Source: Burkholderiales bacterium (GTDB taxonomy: Bacteria > Pseudomonadota > Gammaproteobacteria > Burkholderiales > Thiobacillaceae). Taken from it: a stretch of 14,307 nt of DNA. A program made the translations under genes and the position numbers. Position 1 is the first letter of the stretch, and each line of letters begins with the position of its first letter. The notes beneath the pieces were generated by a model, which did no database searches, was not told the origin of the DNA, and saw nothing but the letters and a program-made list of their open reading frames with translations. Of the stretch, positions 1 to 6,005 are shown piece by piece. Location: NCBI GenBank assembly GCA_005793645.1, contig SXRG01000013.1, forward strand, positions 1-14,307, given 5' to 3'.

Positions 1-118
1 CCTTAGCGGCGGGCTTTGCAGCGGCCTTAGCGGCGGGCTTTGCAGCGGCCTTAGCGGCGGGCTTTGCAGCGGCCTTAGCGGCGGGCTTTGCAGCGGCCTT
101 AGCGGCGGGCTTTGCAGC
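1..118. repeat. Perfect 24-bp tandem repeat, about 4.9 copies
   Basis: The unit begins ccttagcggcgggctttgca and ends gcgg. It recurs at 1, 25, 49, 73 and 97 with no mismatch and breaks off at 118. It encodes AAAKPAAK on the minus strand and keeps the reading frame because 24 is divisible by three. The array runs into the window edge, so its true copy number is unknown. Identical codons in every copy suggest recent expansion by slippage or unequal crossing-over rather than old divergence. Confidence 0.95.
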
Positions 119-196
119 TTGCTTCTTGGCTAGATCAGGTGCGATTACAGAGAGCAACGGGTTCAGGGCAGCAACTTTTTTCTTGCTAACAGCCAT
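1..196 (-). CDS. Histone H1-like KPAA-repeat protein, 5' part (C-terminus off window)
   Basis: The first 65 codons of a gene are present; the rest lies beyond the left edge. The start is ATG with an AGGAGA ribosome binding site at 202-207, five bases away. The protein opens with MAVSKKKVAALNPLLSVIAP and from about residue 27 becomes a regular array of the octapeptide AAAKPAAK, encoded by a near-invariant 24-bp DNA repeat. Lysine-, alanine- and proline-rich tails of this kind occur in bacterial histone H1-like proteins and in the Pseudomonas AlgP protein, which bind DNA through charge. The N-terminus does not resemble the AlgP N-terminus as I remember it, so I do not use that symbol. Likely role: nucleoid-associated DNA or polyanion binding. 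Low-complexity tails also occur in PHA-granule and TolA-like proteins, so the function is inferred from composition only. Confidence 0.7.
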   Translation of the reverse strand, partial: MAVSKKKVAALNPLLSVIAPDLAKKQAAKPAAKAAAKPAAKAAAKPAAKAAAKPAAKAAAKPAAK

Positions 197-215
197 AACA
201 GTCTCCTACGAAAAT

Positions 216-255
216 CGGCATCCAATCTGGATTACCGCGAGCCTTGAGTAAAGGC
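216..255 (-). promoter_or_regulatory. Two small inverted repeats in the leader of the histone-like gene
   Basis: One inverted repeat pairs ATCCA (220-224) with TGGAT (228-232) around a 3-base loop; CGG (216-218) and CCG (235-237) extend it imperfectly. A second pairs GCCTT (241-245) with AAGGC (251-255). Both lie between the proposed promoter and the ribosome binding site, so they would be in the 5' untranslated RNA if the promoter call is right. They could be an operator, an RNA-stability element or chance. No T tract follows, so they do not look like terminators. Confidence 0.25.
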
Positions 256-281
256 ATTTCCACGCGTTGCGTGTTCTGCGG

Positions 282-312
282 ATTCTAGATCAAAAAAATA
301 TTTTTTCGGCAA
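282..312 (-). promoter_or_regulatory. Candidate sigma70-type promoter for the histone-like gene
   Basis: Read on the minus strand, a TTGCCG box (307-312) and a TAGAAT box (282-287; five of six bases of the -10 consensus) flank a 19-bp spacer made almost wholly of an A run followed by a T run. The spacer is slightly long, but the box quality and the local AT richness in otherwise GC-rich DNA make a promoter plausible. Initiation near 275 would give a leader of about 80 bases. Lying between lysA and the histone-like gene, it would give the latter its own transcript. Confidence 0.4.
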
Positions 313-419
313 TAACTTTTGCGGCTGCGCGAGGACTGTTTTTGATGTGGCATGAACGACACTGAGGAACGGATTTGCGTGTGCGTCGTGATGTGTTTCA
401 AGGTTGCCGAGATGCGTGC

Positions 420-1664
420 TCAGGGGAGGCATTGCTCCGTTGCGAAGAGGGTTGCAAGGGCTTCGCGTTGACGTACGACATGGGTTTTCAATCCATCAAT
501 CATGACCTCTGCGGCGCGCGGGCGGGTGTTGTAGTTGGAGCTCATGCTCATGCCATAAGCGCCGGCGGAGTGGAACACCAGCAGGTCGCCTTCGTGTAAG
601 GACAGGCTGCGGCCGCGCGCCAGTACATCGCCGCTTTCGCAGACCGGGCCAGCGATGTCATAGGTGCGGGGCGCATCGCTGCGCGGCGTAACTGGCGCAA
701 CCTCGTGCCAGGCCTCGTAGAGCGCCGGACGCATGAGGTCGTTCATCGCCGCATCGACTAGGGCGAAGTCGCGTGCCTCGGTGTGCTTGAGGTATTCGAC
801 GCGGGTGAGCAATACACCGGCGTTGGCAACCAGTGATCGGCCGGGTTCCAGGATCAGGGCTTCACCGCGTGCGCCGATCTTGGTGAGAATGGTCTGTGCA
901 TAAGTGTCAATGGCGGGTGGCGTCTCGTTGCGGTAACGCACGCCGAGTCCGCCGCCGAGGTCGATGTGCTGTAGCCCAATGCCTTCGGCAGCGAGTTGAT
1001 CGACCAGTACGAGGACACGATCGAGCGCATCGGCGAAGGGTTCCAGTTCGGTAAGTTGTGAGCCAATGTGGCAATCAATGCCACGGATAGAAATGTGCGG
1101 CAAACCGGCCGCCAGACGGTAGATGCGCAGGGCATCGGCGTGATGAATTCCGAATTTGCTTTCGCGCAGACCGGTGGCGATGTAGGGGTGCGTTTTGGCA
1201 TCGACATCCGGATTCACACGCAGGCTGATCGGCGCTTTCTTATCCATTTCACCAGCGATGCGATTAATACGCAGCAGTTCGCTTTCCGATTCGATGTTGA
1301 AGCAATGTATGCCGACAGATAACGCCTGGCGAATCTCGGCCGCGCCCTTGCCGACGCCTGAAAACACGACCTTGCCGGGGTCGCCGCCAGCGGCGATGAC
1401 GCGTGCCAGTTCGCCTCCAGAGACGATGTCAAAGCCGGCGCCCAAGCGTGCGAACACATTGAGGATGCCTAGATTGGAATTGGCTTTCACGGCATAGCAG
1501 ATCTGATGCGGATGCGCTGCGAAGGCGGTGTCATAGGCGCGATAGGCGGCTTCCAGCGCGGCGCGTGAATAGACGAAGGTGGGGCTGCCATAGGCCTCGG
1601 CCACGGCAGTCAGCGGCGTGTCTTCGCAGTGCAGCACGCCATTGCGGAGTTCAAACGGATTCAT
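420..1664 (-). CDS. lysA: Diaminopimelate decarboxylase
   Basis: This PLP enzyme of 414 residues decarboxylates meso-diaminopimelate to L-lysine, the last step of the pathway, in the cytoplasm. The alanine-racemase-like barrel comes first, with the PLP lysine at K60 in CYAVKANSN. It is followed by HIGSQ (199-203), the phosphate-binding GGGLG (237-241) and EPGR (273-276). The C-terminal beta domain carries CESGD (342-346), whose Cys and Glu reach the active site of the other subunit, and GAYGMSMSSNYN near 368-379. Length matches the family. The ATG start overlaps the end of lptM by 14 bp, suggesting translational coupling. dapF, which often follows lysA in related genomes, is not here; the next gene is the histone-like one. 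Confidence 0.97.
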   Translation of the reverse strand: MNPFELRNGVLHCEDTPLTAVAEAYGSPTFVYSRAALEAAYRAYDTAFAAHPHQICYAVKANSNLGILNVFARLGAGFDIVSGGELARVIAAGGDPGKVVFSGVGKGAAEIRQALSVGIHCFNIESESELLRINRIAGEMDKKAPISLRVNPDVDAKTHPYIATGLRESKFGIHHADALRIYRLAAGLPHISIRGIDCHIGSQLTELEPFADALDRVLVLVDQLAAEGIGLQHIDLGGGLGVRYRNETPPAIDTYAQTILTKIGARGEALILEPGRSLVANAGVLLTRVEYLKHTEARDFALVDAAMNDLMRPALYEAWHEVAPVTPRSDAPRTYDIAGPVCESGDVLARGRSLSLHEGDLLVFHSAGAYGMSMSSNYNTRPRAAEVMIDGLKTHVVRQREALATLFATEQCLP

Positions 1665-1794
1665 TTGTTGGGGGCGGGGTCGGTGCTTGGGTATGGGTGC
1701 TGGCCGGTGGCGTGTCAGGCAGGATAAGCGGCCCTTTTTTGCCGCAGCCGGTCAGGGCGGCCAGAACGATGAGAACGGCGATGGCGATGCGCAT
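1651..1794 (-). CDS. lptM: LPS-assembly lipoprotein LptM (YifL family)
   Basis: A 47-residue lipoprotein with a short hydrophobic signal (MRIAIAVLIVLAAL) and a lipobox LTGC that places the acylated cysteine at residue 17. The following GCGKKGPLILP matches the LTGCGLKGPLYFP core of E. coli YifL/LptM, and the tail is rich in Pro and Thr as in that family. In E. coli LptM helps the LptD-LptE outer-membrane LPS translocon mature; a role in the outer membrane is inferred here from the family. The location fits: lptM commonly sits divergent from cyaY and upstream of dapF or lysA. The stop lies inside lysA (14-bp overlap). No strong ribosome binding site is visible before the ATG. It is shorter than the E. 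coli protein because the tail is reduced. Confidence 0.88.
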   Translation of the reverse strand: MRIAIAVLIVLAALTGCGKKGPLILPDTPPASTHTQAPTPPPTNESV

Positions 1795-1897
1795 GATGAG
1801 TGTCTGAGTATTGCGGTCAGGCAAGGCGTTAGAATGACGGCCCGGAGTCTATCACGCTCCCCCCGAGACGATCTTTCGCATTGCGAATCCCATATCC
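1795..1897. promoter_or_regulatory. Divergent intergenic region, lptM-lysA / cyaY
   Basis: The 103 bp between two head-to-head start codons must hold the promoters for both directions, unless cyaY or lptM is read from elsewhere. A TAGAAT hexamer at 1830-1835 on the plus strand is the best -10-like element, but no -35 box lies at a proper distance, so I do not call exact promoters. Confidence 0.4.
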
Positions 1898-2212
1898 ATG
1901 ACTGATACCGAATTTCACCAATGGGCCGACGCCACCCTGACGGCTTTGGAAGACGCGCTCGACGCGGCCGACATCGAATGGGAGCGCGCCCCCGGCGGCG
2001 TGATGCAGATCGAATTCGATAACGGCACACAAATCATCATCAACAAACAGCCGCCCTTGCATGAGATATGGGTGGCTGCAAAATCCGGCGGCTTTCACTA
2101 TCGCCGTGAGGGCGATGCCTGGATCGATACCCGTAGCGGCAACGAGCTGATAGCGGCATTGAGCCGTTATTGCAGCGAACAGGCCGGGCGCCTGGTAGAT
2201 TTAGGTAACTAG
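1898..2212 (+). CDS. cyaY: Iron donor protein CyaY (bacterial frataxin)
   Basis: This 104-residue protein matches the frataxin family in length and layout. An acidic first helix (about residues 3-29, rich in Asp and Glu) would bind iron. A beta sheet follows, including MQIEFDNGTQIIINKQPP and the conserved HEIWVAAKSGGFHYR with Trp58, and then a C-terminal helix. Bacterial frataxin binds ferrous iron and the IscS desulfurase and modulates iron-sulfur cluster assembly in the cytoplasm. The gene is divergent from lptM-lysA, the usual arrangement in many gammaproteobacteria. It ends only 9 bp from the end of the oppositely oriented argH. The ATG has no clear Shine-Dalgarno sequence. Confidence 0.95.
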   Translation: MTDTEFHQWADATLTALEDALDAADIEWERAPGGVMQIEFDNGTQIIINKQPPLHEIWVAAKSGGFHYRREGDAWIDTRSGNELIAALSRYCSEQAGRLVDLGN

Positions 2213-2221
2213 CCCGGACGA

Positions 2222-3604
2222 TCAGCCTTTGAGTGTCGTGCGTGCCCGAAGAATGGCTGCACGCACTTGATTGGGCGCGGTGCCGCCGATGTGGTCGCGG
2301 GCGGCGAGCGAGCCTTCCAGCGTCAGCACGGCGTACACATCCTCGGCGATGAGCGTGGAGAAGGTTTGCAATTCAACGAGCGAAAGATCGGCCAGATCAC
2401 ATGCTTTTTTCTCGGCAGCGGCGACGGCGCGAGCGACGGCCTCATGCGCCTCGCGGAATGGCAGGCCCTTTTTGACCAGATAGTCGGCCAGGTCGGTGGC
2501 GGTTGAGAAACCTTCGATTGCGGCGCGGCGCATAGCCTCGGCCTTGACGCGAATGCCGGGAACCAGTTCGGCGAATAGGGCGAGCGAATCTATCAGCGTA
2601 TCGACTGCGTCGAATAATGGTTCCTTGTCTTCCTGATTGTCTTTGTTGTACGCCAGCGGCTGGCCTTTCATGAGCGTGAGCAGCGCCACAAGGTGACCAT
2701 TCATGCGCCCGGTTTTGCCGCGCATCAGCTCCGGCACATCGGGGTTTTTTTTCTGCGGCATGATCGAGATGCCGGTGCAAAAACGGTCGGGTAGGTCGAT
2801 AAAACCGAAACGCGGCGTCATCCACAGCACCAGTTCTTCGGACATGCGTGACAGGTGCGTCATGATCAGCGCGCCGCAGGCCAGGAATTCGATGGCGAAA
2901 TCGCGGTCAGATACGGCGTCGAGCGAGTTTTCGCACATCGCCTCAAAGCCGAGTTCGCGCATCACAAATTCGCGGTCGATGGGGAAGCTGGTACCGGCCA
3001 AGGCGGCTGCGCCCAAGGGCATGCGATTGACACGGCGGCGGCAGTCGGCAAGCCGTTCGGCATCGCGAGCGAGCATGGATTGCCAGGCCATCAGGTGATG
3101 GACGAAGGTGACGGGCTGCGCCGCTTGCAGGTGGGTAAAGCCGGGCATCACGGTGTCGGCATGCGCCTCGGCCTGATTCAACAAGGCCACGCGCGCGGCC
3201 AGCAAAATGGTTTGGATGCGATCGATGGCGTCGCGCAGCCACAAACGGATGTCTGTGGCGACCTGATCGTTGCGCGATCGGCCGGTATGGAGTCGCTTGC
3301 CGGCGTCGCCGATGCGGCGGGTGAGATCGCGTTCGATGTTGAAATGGATGTCTTCGTCATCGAGGTTCCACTGAAACTGGCCCGCCTCGAAGGTGGCGAG
3401 TATTTCGCCCAAACCCCGGCGAATGTCAGCCAGGTCTTGTGCGCTGAGCACGCCGATTTTTTCGAGCATGGCGGCATGCGCCAGCGATCCCTGGATGTCG
3501 AACGGAGCGAGCCGCCAGTCGAATGGAATGGATGCGGTGTAGCGTTTGACGCGCGCGTCAACGGGTTCGGAAAAACGGCCGGACCAGGTGGTGGGTTTGG
3601 TCAT
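2222..3604 (-). CDS. argH: Argininosuccinate lyase, with catalytic-site Ser replaced by Ile
   Basis: A 460-residue member of the fumarase/aspartase superfamily that splits argininosuccinate into arginine and fumarate, the last step of arginine synthesis; it acts as a homotetramer. Family landmarks are all present: WSGRF at the N-terminus, HTGRSRNDQ (106-114), the Thr157-His158 pair in MPGFTHLQ, and the mobile signature loop at 278-288. The loop here reads GISIMPQKKN, whereas the family has GSSxMPxKxN, so Ile279 sits where the catalytic base serine is expected. Lys285 and Glu292 of the same site are kept. The codon is ATC at 2768-2770; AGC would restore serine. The frame is otherwise clean with no other sign of decay. 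The gene follows the thioredoxin-like gene by 17 bp and probably shares its transcript. Confidence 0.95.
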   Translation of the reverse strand: MTKPTTWSGRFSEPVDARVKRYTASIPFDWRLAPFDIQGSLAHAAMLEKIGVLSAQDLADIRRGLGEILATFEAGQFQWNLDDEDIHFNIERDLTRRIGDAGKRLHTGRSRNDQVATDIRLWLRDAIDRIQTILLAARVALLNQAEAHADTVMPGFTHLQAAQPVTFVHHLMAWQSMLARDAERLADCRRRVNRMPLGAAALAGTSFPIDREFVMRELGFEAMCENSLDAVSDRDFAIEFLACGALIMTHLSRMSEELVLWMTPRFGFIDLPDRFCTGISIMPQKKNPDVPELMRGKTGRMNGHLVALLTLMKGQPLAYNKDNQEDKEPLFDAVDTLIDSLALFAELVPGIRVKAEAMRRAAIEGFSTATDLADYLVKKGLPFREAHEAVARAVAAAEKKACDLADLSLVELQTFSTLIAEDVYAVLTLEGSLAARDHIGGTAPNQVRAAILRARTTLKG

Positions 3605-3621
3605 GATCGGGATCTCGGGGG

Positions 3622-4167
3622 TCAGTGTTGAAGGGTGGTGCGGGTGGCGATGGTTTTGTTTTCGGGTCGTGAGGCACGGTCGAGTTCGAGGGCACGGTCA
3701 ATGGTTTGATCCAGGAAGTGGCCGTAATAGTCGATGGTGGAGAGGCCGACTAGTGGTTTACCCAACAATAGCCCCTTGATGTTGAACATTTGTACCACGG
3801 GTGTCATGCGTACGCCGATACCCTGCGCAAAACGGCGGTGGGTGAGGGGCTCGCCACGAAAATTGCGCAAGGGGCGATCGCTGTTGGTGACGATGCGGCG
3901 CATGATTATTCGTTGGGTGTAATCCGTGTTGCGACTCATGGGGATGAGAAACTCATTAAGGACTATTTCGCAATAACCACAACGGTCACTCACAAAGACG
4001 AGAAGGACGGCGCCCCCCAGATCGGCCGCGGCCCGCGCATCGGCCTGCAGATCTTCCGCCGTGGGGACACCCGAAGCGACCTCCACAAAGGGACCTGTTG
4101 CGGCCCGGATGGGGAGGGAGGTGCATGCTAGAATGATCAGCCATAGTGCGATGAGGTATTTTTTCAT
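3622..4167 (-). CDS. Secreted thioredoxin-fold protein with CGYC motif
   Basis: A 181-residue protein starting with MKK and a hydrophobic stretch (YLIALWLIILAC), then a likely signal-peptidase site near residue 22 (IRA-A). Cys15 could instead be a lipidation site, but the lipobox is imperfect (leucine at -2). The mature part has a thioredoxin-like fold: VLLVFVSDRCGYC with the redox pair Cys63 and Cys66, and the cis-proline loop at MTPVV (Pro123). This suggests a periplasmic thiol-disulfide oxidoreductase of the thioredoxin/SoxW/DsbC-like group; the partner is unknown. Start choice: ATG at 4167 gives a proper signal peptide, while upstream TTG or ATG codons would only add a charged, non-conserved segment. 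It lies 17 bp upstream of argH. In Pseudomonas, algR genes occupy the argH-hemC interval instead. Specific function is not recognised. Confidence 0.75.
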   Translation of the reverse strand: MKKYLIALWLIILACTSLPIRAATGPFVEVASGVPTAEDLQADARAAADLGGAVLLVFVSDRCGYCEIVLNEFLIPMSRNTDYTQRIIMRRIVTNSDRPLRNFRGEPLTHRRFAQGIGVRMTPVVQMFNIKGLLLGKPLVGLSTIDYYGHFLDQTIDRALELDRASRPENKTIATRTTLQH

Positions 4168-4186
4168 CGGGTTGTGTGGGTTTGCT

Positions 4187-4215
4187 TTCGATTTGTTTCG
4201 GCGACGCATTATAGC
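4187..4215 (+). promoter_or_regulatory. Weak candidate promoter for hemC-hemD
   Basis: TTTCGA (4187-4192) and TATAGC (4210-4215) are spaced by 17 bp and point toward hemC, in the 94-bp gap shared with the divergent thioredoxin-like gene. The -10 matches four of six consensus bases and the -35 only three, so this is a guess supported mainly by position. Confidence 0.25.
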
Positions 4216-4261
4216 GTGCAAGCCTTCGCAGCCTGTTTATTTACCCTACTGTTAGCCTTTG

Positions 4262-5188
4262 ATGATCCTGACTATTGCTACCCGTGAAAGCCCGCTTGCC
4301 TTGTGGCAGGCACATCATATCCGTGATCGCTTGATGGCCTTGCATCCCGGCCTCTCGATTGAATTGCTGGGTATGACCACACAGGGGGACCAGATCCTGG
4401 ATTCTCCGCTGGCACGCATTGGCGGCAAGGGTTTGTTCGTAAAGGAGCTGGAACAGGCGATGGCCGCCGGCCGTGCCGATTTGGCCGTGCATTCCCTCAA
4501 GGATGTACCTATGGTCCTGCCGGAGGGCTTCGAGTTGGTGACGATCCCGGCGCGCGAAGACCCGCGTGACGCGCTAGTGTCTAACCAGTACACGAAACTG
4601 GCCGATATCCCCACCGGTTCGCGGGTGGGAACTTCCAGCTTGCGCCGACAGGCACAGTTGAAGGCGCGCTTCCCGCATCTGGTCGTCGATACCTTGCGCG
4701 GTAATGTGAACACACGGTTGCGTAAGTTGGACGAGGGCCAGTACGCGGCCATTATCTTGGCCGCAGCGGGGCTCAAGCGGCTGGGGTTTGGTGAGCGTAT
4801 TGCGGCGATTCTCGAGCCGGAAGAGAGCTTGCCGGCTGTGGGGCAGGGCGCGCTTGGGATCGAGATGTGTACCGGGCGTGCGGATGTGGCGGCCTTGCTG
4901 GCGCCCCTCAACGATGCGGCGACGGCTGCCTGTGTGCGGGCCGAGCGGGCGATGAGCCGGGCCTTGCAGGGCGGTTGCCAAGCGCCCATTGGTGGTTACG
5001 CTGTGCTGGAGGACGGACAGATCCATTTGCGTGCCTTCGTCGCCGAGCTTGACGGTAGTGTTGTATTGCGTGCTGAGGTGTGGGGCGACCCGGTCGATCC
5101 CGAGGCTGTGGGCCTGGTGGCCGCGCAACAACTCTTTGACCAGGGTGCTGAGGCCTTGATGGCTAAGCTGATCGTCTCACCCCAGTGA
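4262..5188 (+). CDS. hemC: Hydroxymethylbilane synthase (porphobilinogen deaminase)
   Basis: Joins four porphobilinogen molecules into the linear tetrapyrrole hydroxymethylbilane, in the cytoplasm. The 308-residue length is typical. It shows ATRESPLALWQA near the N-terminus, GGKGLFVKELE, and HSLKDVP with the catalytic Asp81 (equivalent to E. coli Asp84). GTSSLRRQAQ and RGNVNTRLRKL provide arginines that hold the cofactor and chain. LQGGCQAPIGGYA carries Cys239, which bears the dipyrromethane cofactor. I start at the ATG at 4262, not the preceding TTG, because the conserved ILTIATRES begins directly after it. hemD follows after 4 bp. The usual hemX-hemY continuation seen in many gammaproteobacteria is absent. 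Confidence 0.97.
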   Translation: MILTIATRESPLALWQAHHIRDRLMALHPGLSIELLGMTTQGDQILDSPLARIGGKGLFVKELEQAMAAGRADLAVHSLKDVPMVLPEGFELVTIPAREDPRDALVSNQYTKLADIPTGSRVGTSSLRRQAQLKARFPHLVVDTLRGNVNTRLRKLDEGQYAAIILAAAGLKRLGFGERIAAILEPEESLPAVGQGALGIEMCTGRADVAALLAPLNDAATAACVRAERAMSRALQGGCQAPIGGYAVLEDGQIHLRAFVAELDGSVVLRAEVWGDPVDPEAVGLVAAQQLFDQGAEALMAKLIVSPQ

Positions 5189-5192
5189 ACTT

Positions 5193-6005
5193 GTGCTCCC
5201 TTCCCTGTCCCGTATTCGCTCCCTTCTGATTACCCGGCCGGCCGGATTGAGCGATGGGTTGGCGGTGCGTTTGCAGGACATCGGGGTGGAGCCCATTGTC
5301 CTTCCTCTGATTGAGATTGCGCCGCCGCCTGATCCTGCGCGGTTGGCGGCTGTTTTGTCCTGTTTGTCAGACTGTCAGTGGGCCATTTTTGTTAGTCCGT
5401 CGGCCGTTCGCATGGGCCTCGCGGCGCTGAGTGAGAATCCTATCGAGACCCTTTCGGCCTTTCCGGTGTCAGTGCGTCTGGCGGCGGTGGGCGAAGGTTC
5501 GGCCAAACCCTTGCGTGATGCGGTGGGGCGTTCTGTCCTGATCCCGACGGAGGGGGCGGATAGCGAGGCTTTGCTGGCCTGCCCTGAGATGCAGGCCGTG
5601 GCTGGCCTGCGAGTGATGTTGTTTCGGGGGGTGGGCGGACGCAGTTTGTTGGCCGATACCTTGACGGCGCGGGGGGCTACGGTGATGCACGCCGTGTGCT
5701 ATGAGCGGCGGCGGCTGACGCCGGATGTTGCGGCCTTGCTGGTGCGTTGGCGAACGGGTGGTATGGCGCAGTCTTGTGGGATGGATGCGATCTCGGTGAC
5801 CAGTACGGAAATTCTCGATCAGCTTGTTCGTGTCTTGGGTGAGGCGGGCCGCGAGTTGTTGCAGGCTACGCCGCTGTTTGTGCCCCATCCGCGCATCGCG
5901 GAGGCCGCGCGGGCTTATGGGGTGCGCGATGTGCGGCTGACCGGGCCGGGGGATGCGGGCTTGATCGTGGCCCTGTTAAGTCCTGAACCTAGCCCTGGAA
6001 GTTGA
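5193..6005 (+). CDS. hemD: Uroporphyrinogen-III synthase
   Basis: Cyclises hydroxymethylbilane with inversion of ring D to give uroporphyrinogen III, the branch point to haem, sirohaem and cobalamin. HemD proteins are poorly conserved. Support comes from the 270-residue length, the opening LLITRPAGLSDGLAVRL, IFVSPSAVRMGL, the RLAAVGEGSAKPL segment, VMLFRGVGGRSLLADTL, AVCYERRRL and a C-terminal VPHPRIAEAA, together with its place 4 bp behind hemC. The start codon is GTG; an ATG is not available nearby. There is no clear ribosome binding site, so translation may be coupled to hemC. Its last 17 bp overlap the end of the convergent reductase gene. Confidence 0.93.
   Translation: MLPSLSRIRSLLITRPAGLSDGLAVRLQDIGVEPIVLPLIEIAPPPDPARLAAVLSCLSDCQWAIFVSPSAVRMGLAALSENPIETLSAFPVSVRLAAVGEGSAKPLRDAVGRSVLIPTEGADSEALLACPEMQAVAGLRVMLFRGVGGRSLLADTLTARGATVMHAVCYERRRLTPDVAALLVRWRTGGMAQSCGMDAISVTSTEILDQLVRVLGEAGRELLQATPLFVPHPRIAEAARAYGVRDVRLTGPGDAGLIVALLSPEPSPGS

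Noticed and set aside
1..118. Regular repeats as a CRISPR array
   Set aside because: The 24-bp units are directly adjacent with no spacers, and they translate into a KPAA protein tail.
291..306. A-run/T-run palindrome as a lysA terminator
   Set aside because: The stem would be only A-T pairs with no GC-rich part, so it would not be a stable intrinsic terminator; a promoter spacer fits better.
232..432. 66-codon minus-strand frame between lysA and the histone-like gene
   Set aside because: It overlaps the end of lysA, crosses the proposed promoter and shows no recognisable motif or ribosome binding site; probably non-coding.
2855..3631. 258-codon plus-strand frame opposite argH
   Set aside because: It is antisense to a clear argH along its length, has no family motif and is expected in GC-rich DNA.
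4168..4221. Upstream TTG start for the thioredoxin-like gene
   Set aside because: It would put a charged 18-residue segment ahead of a standard signal peptide that begins at the ATG at 4167.
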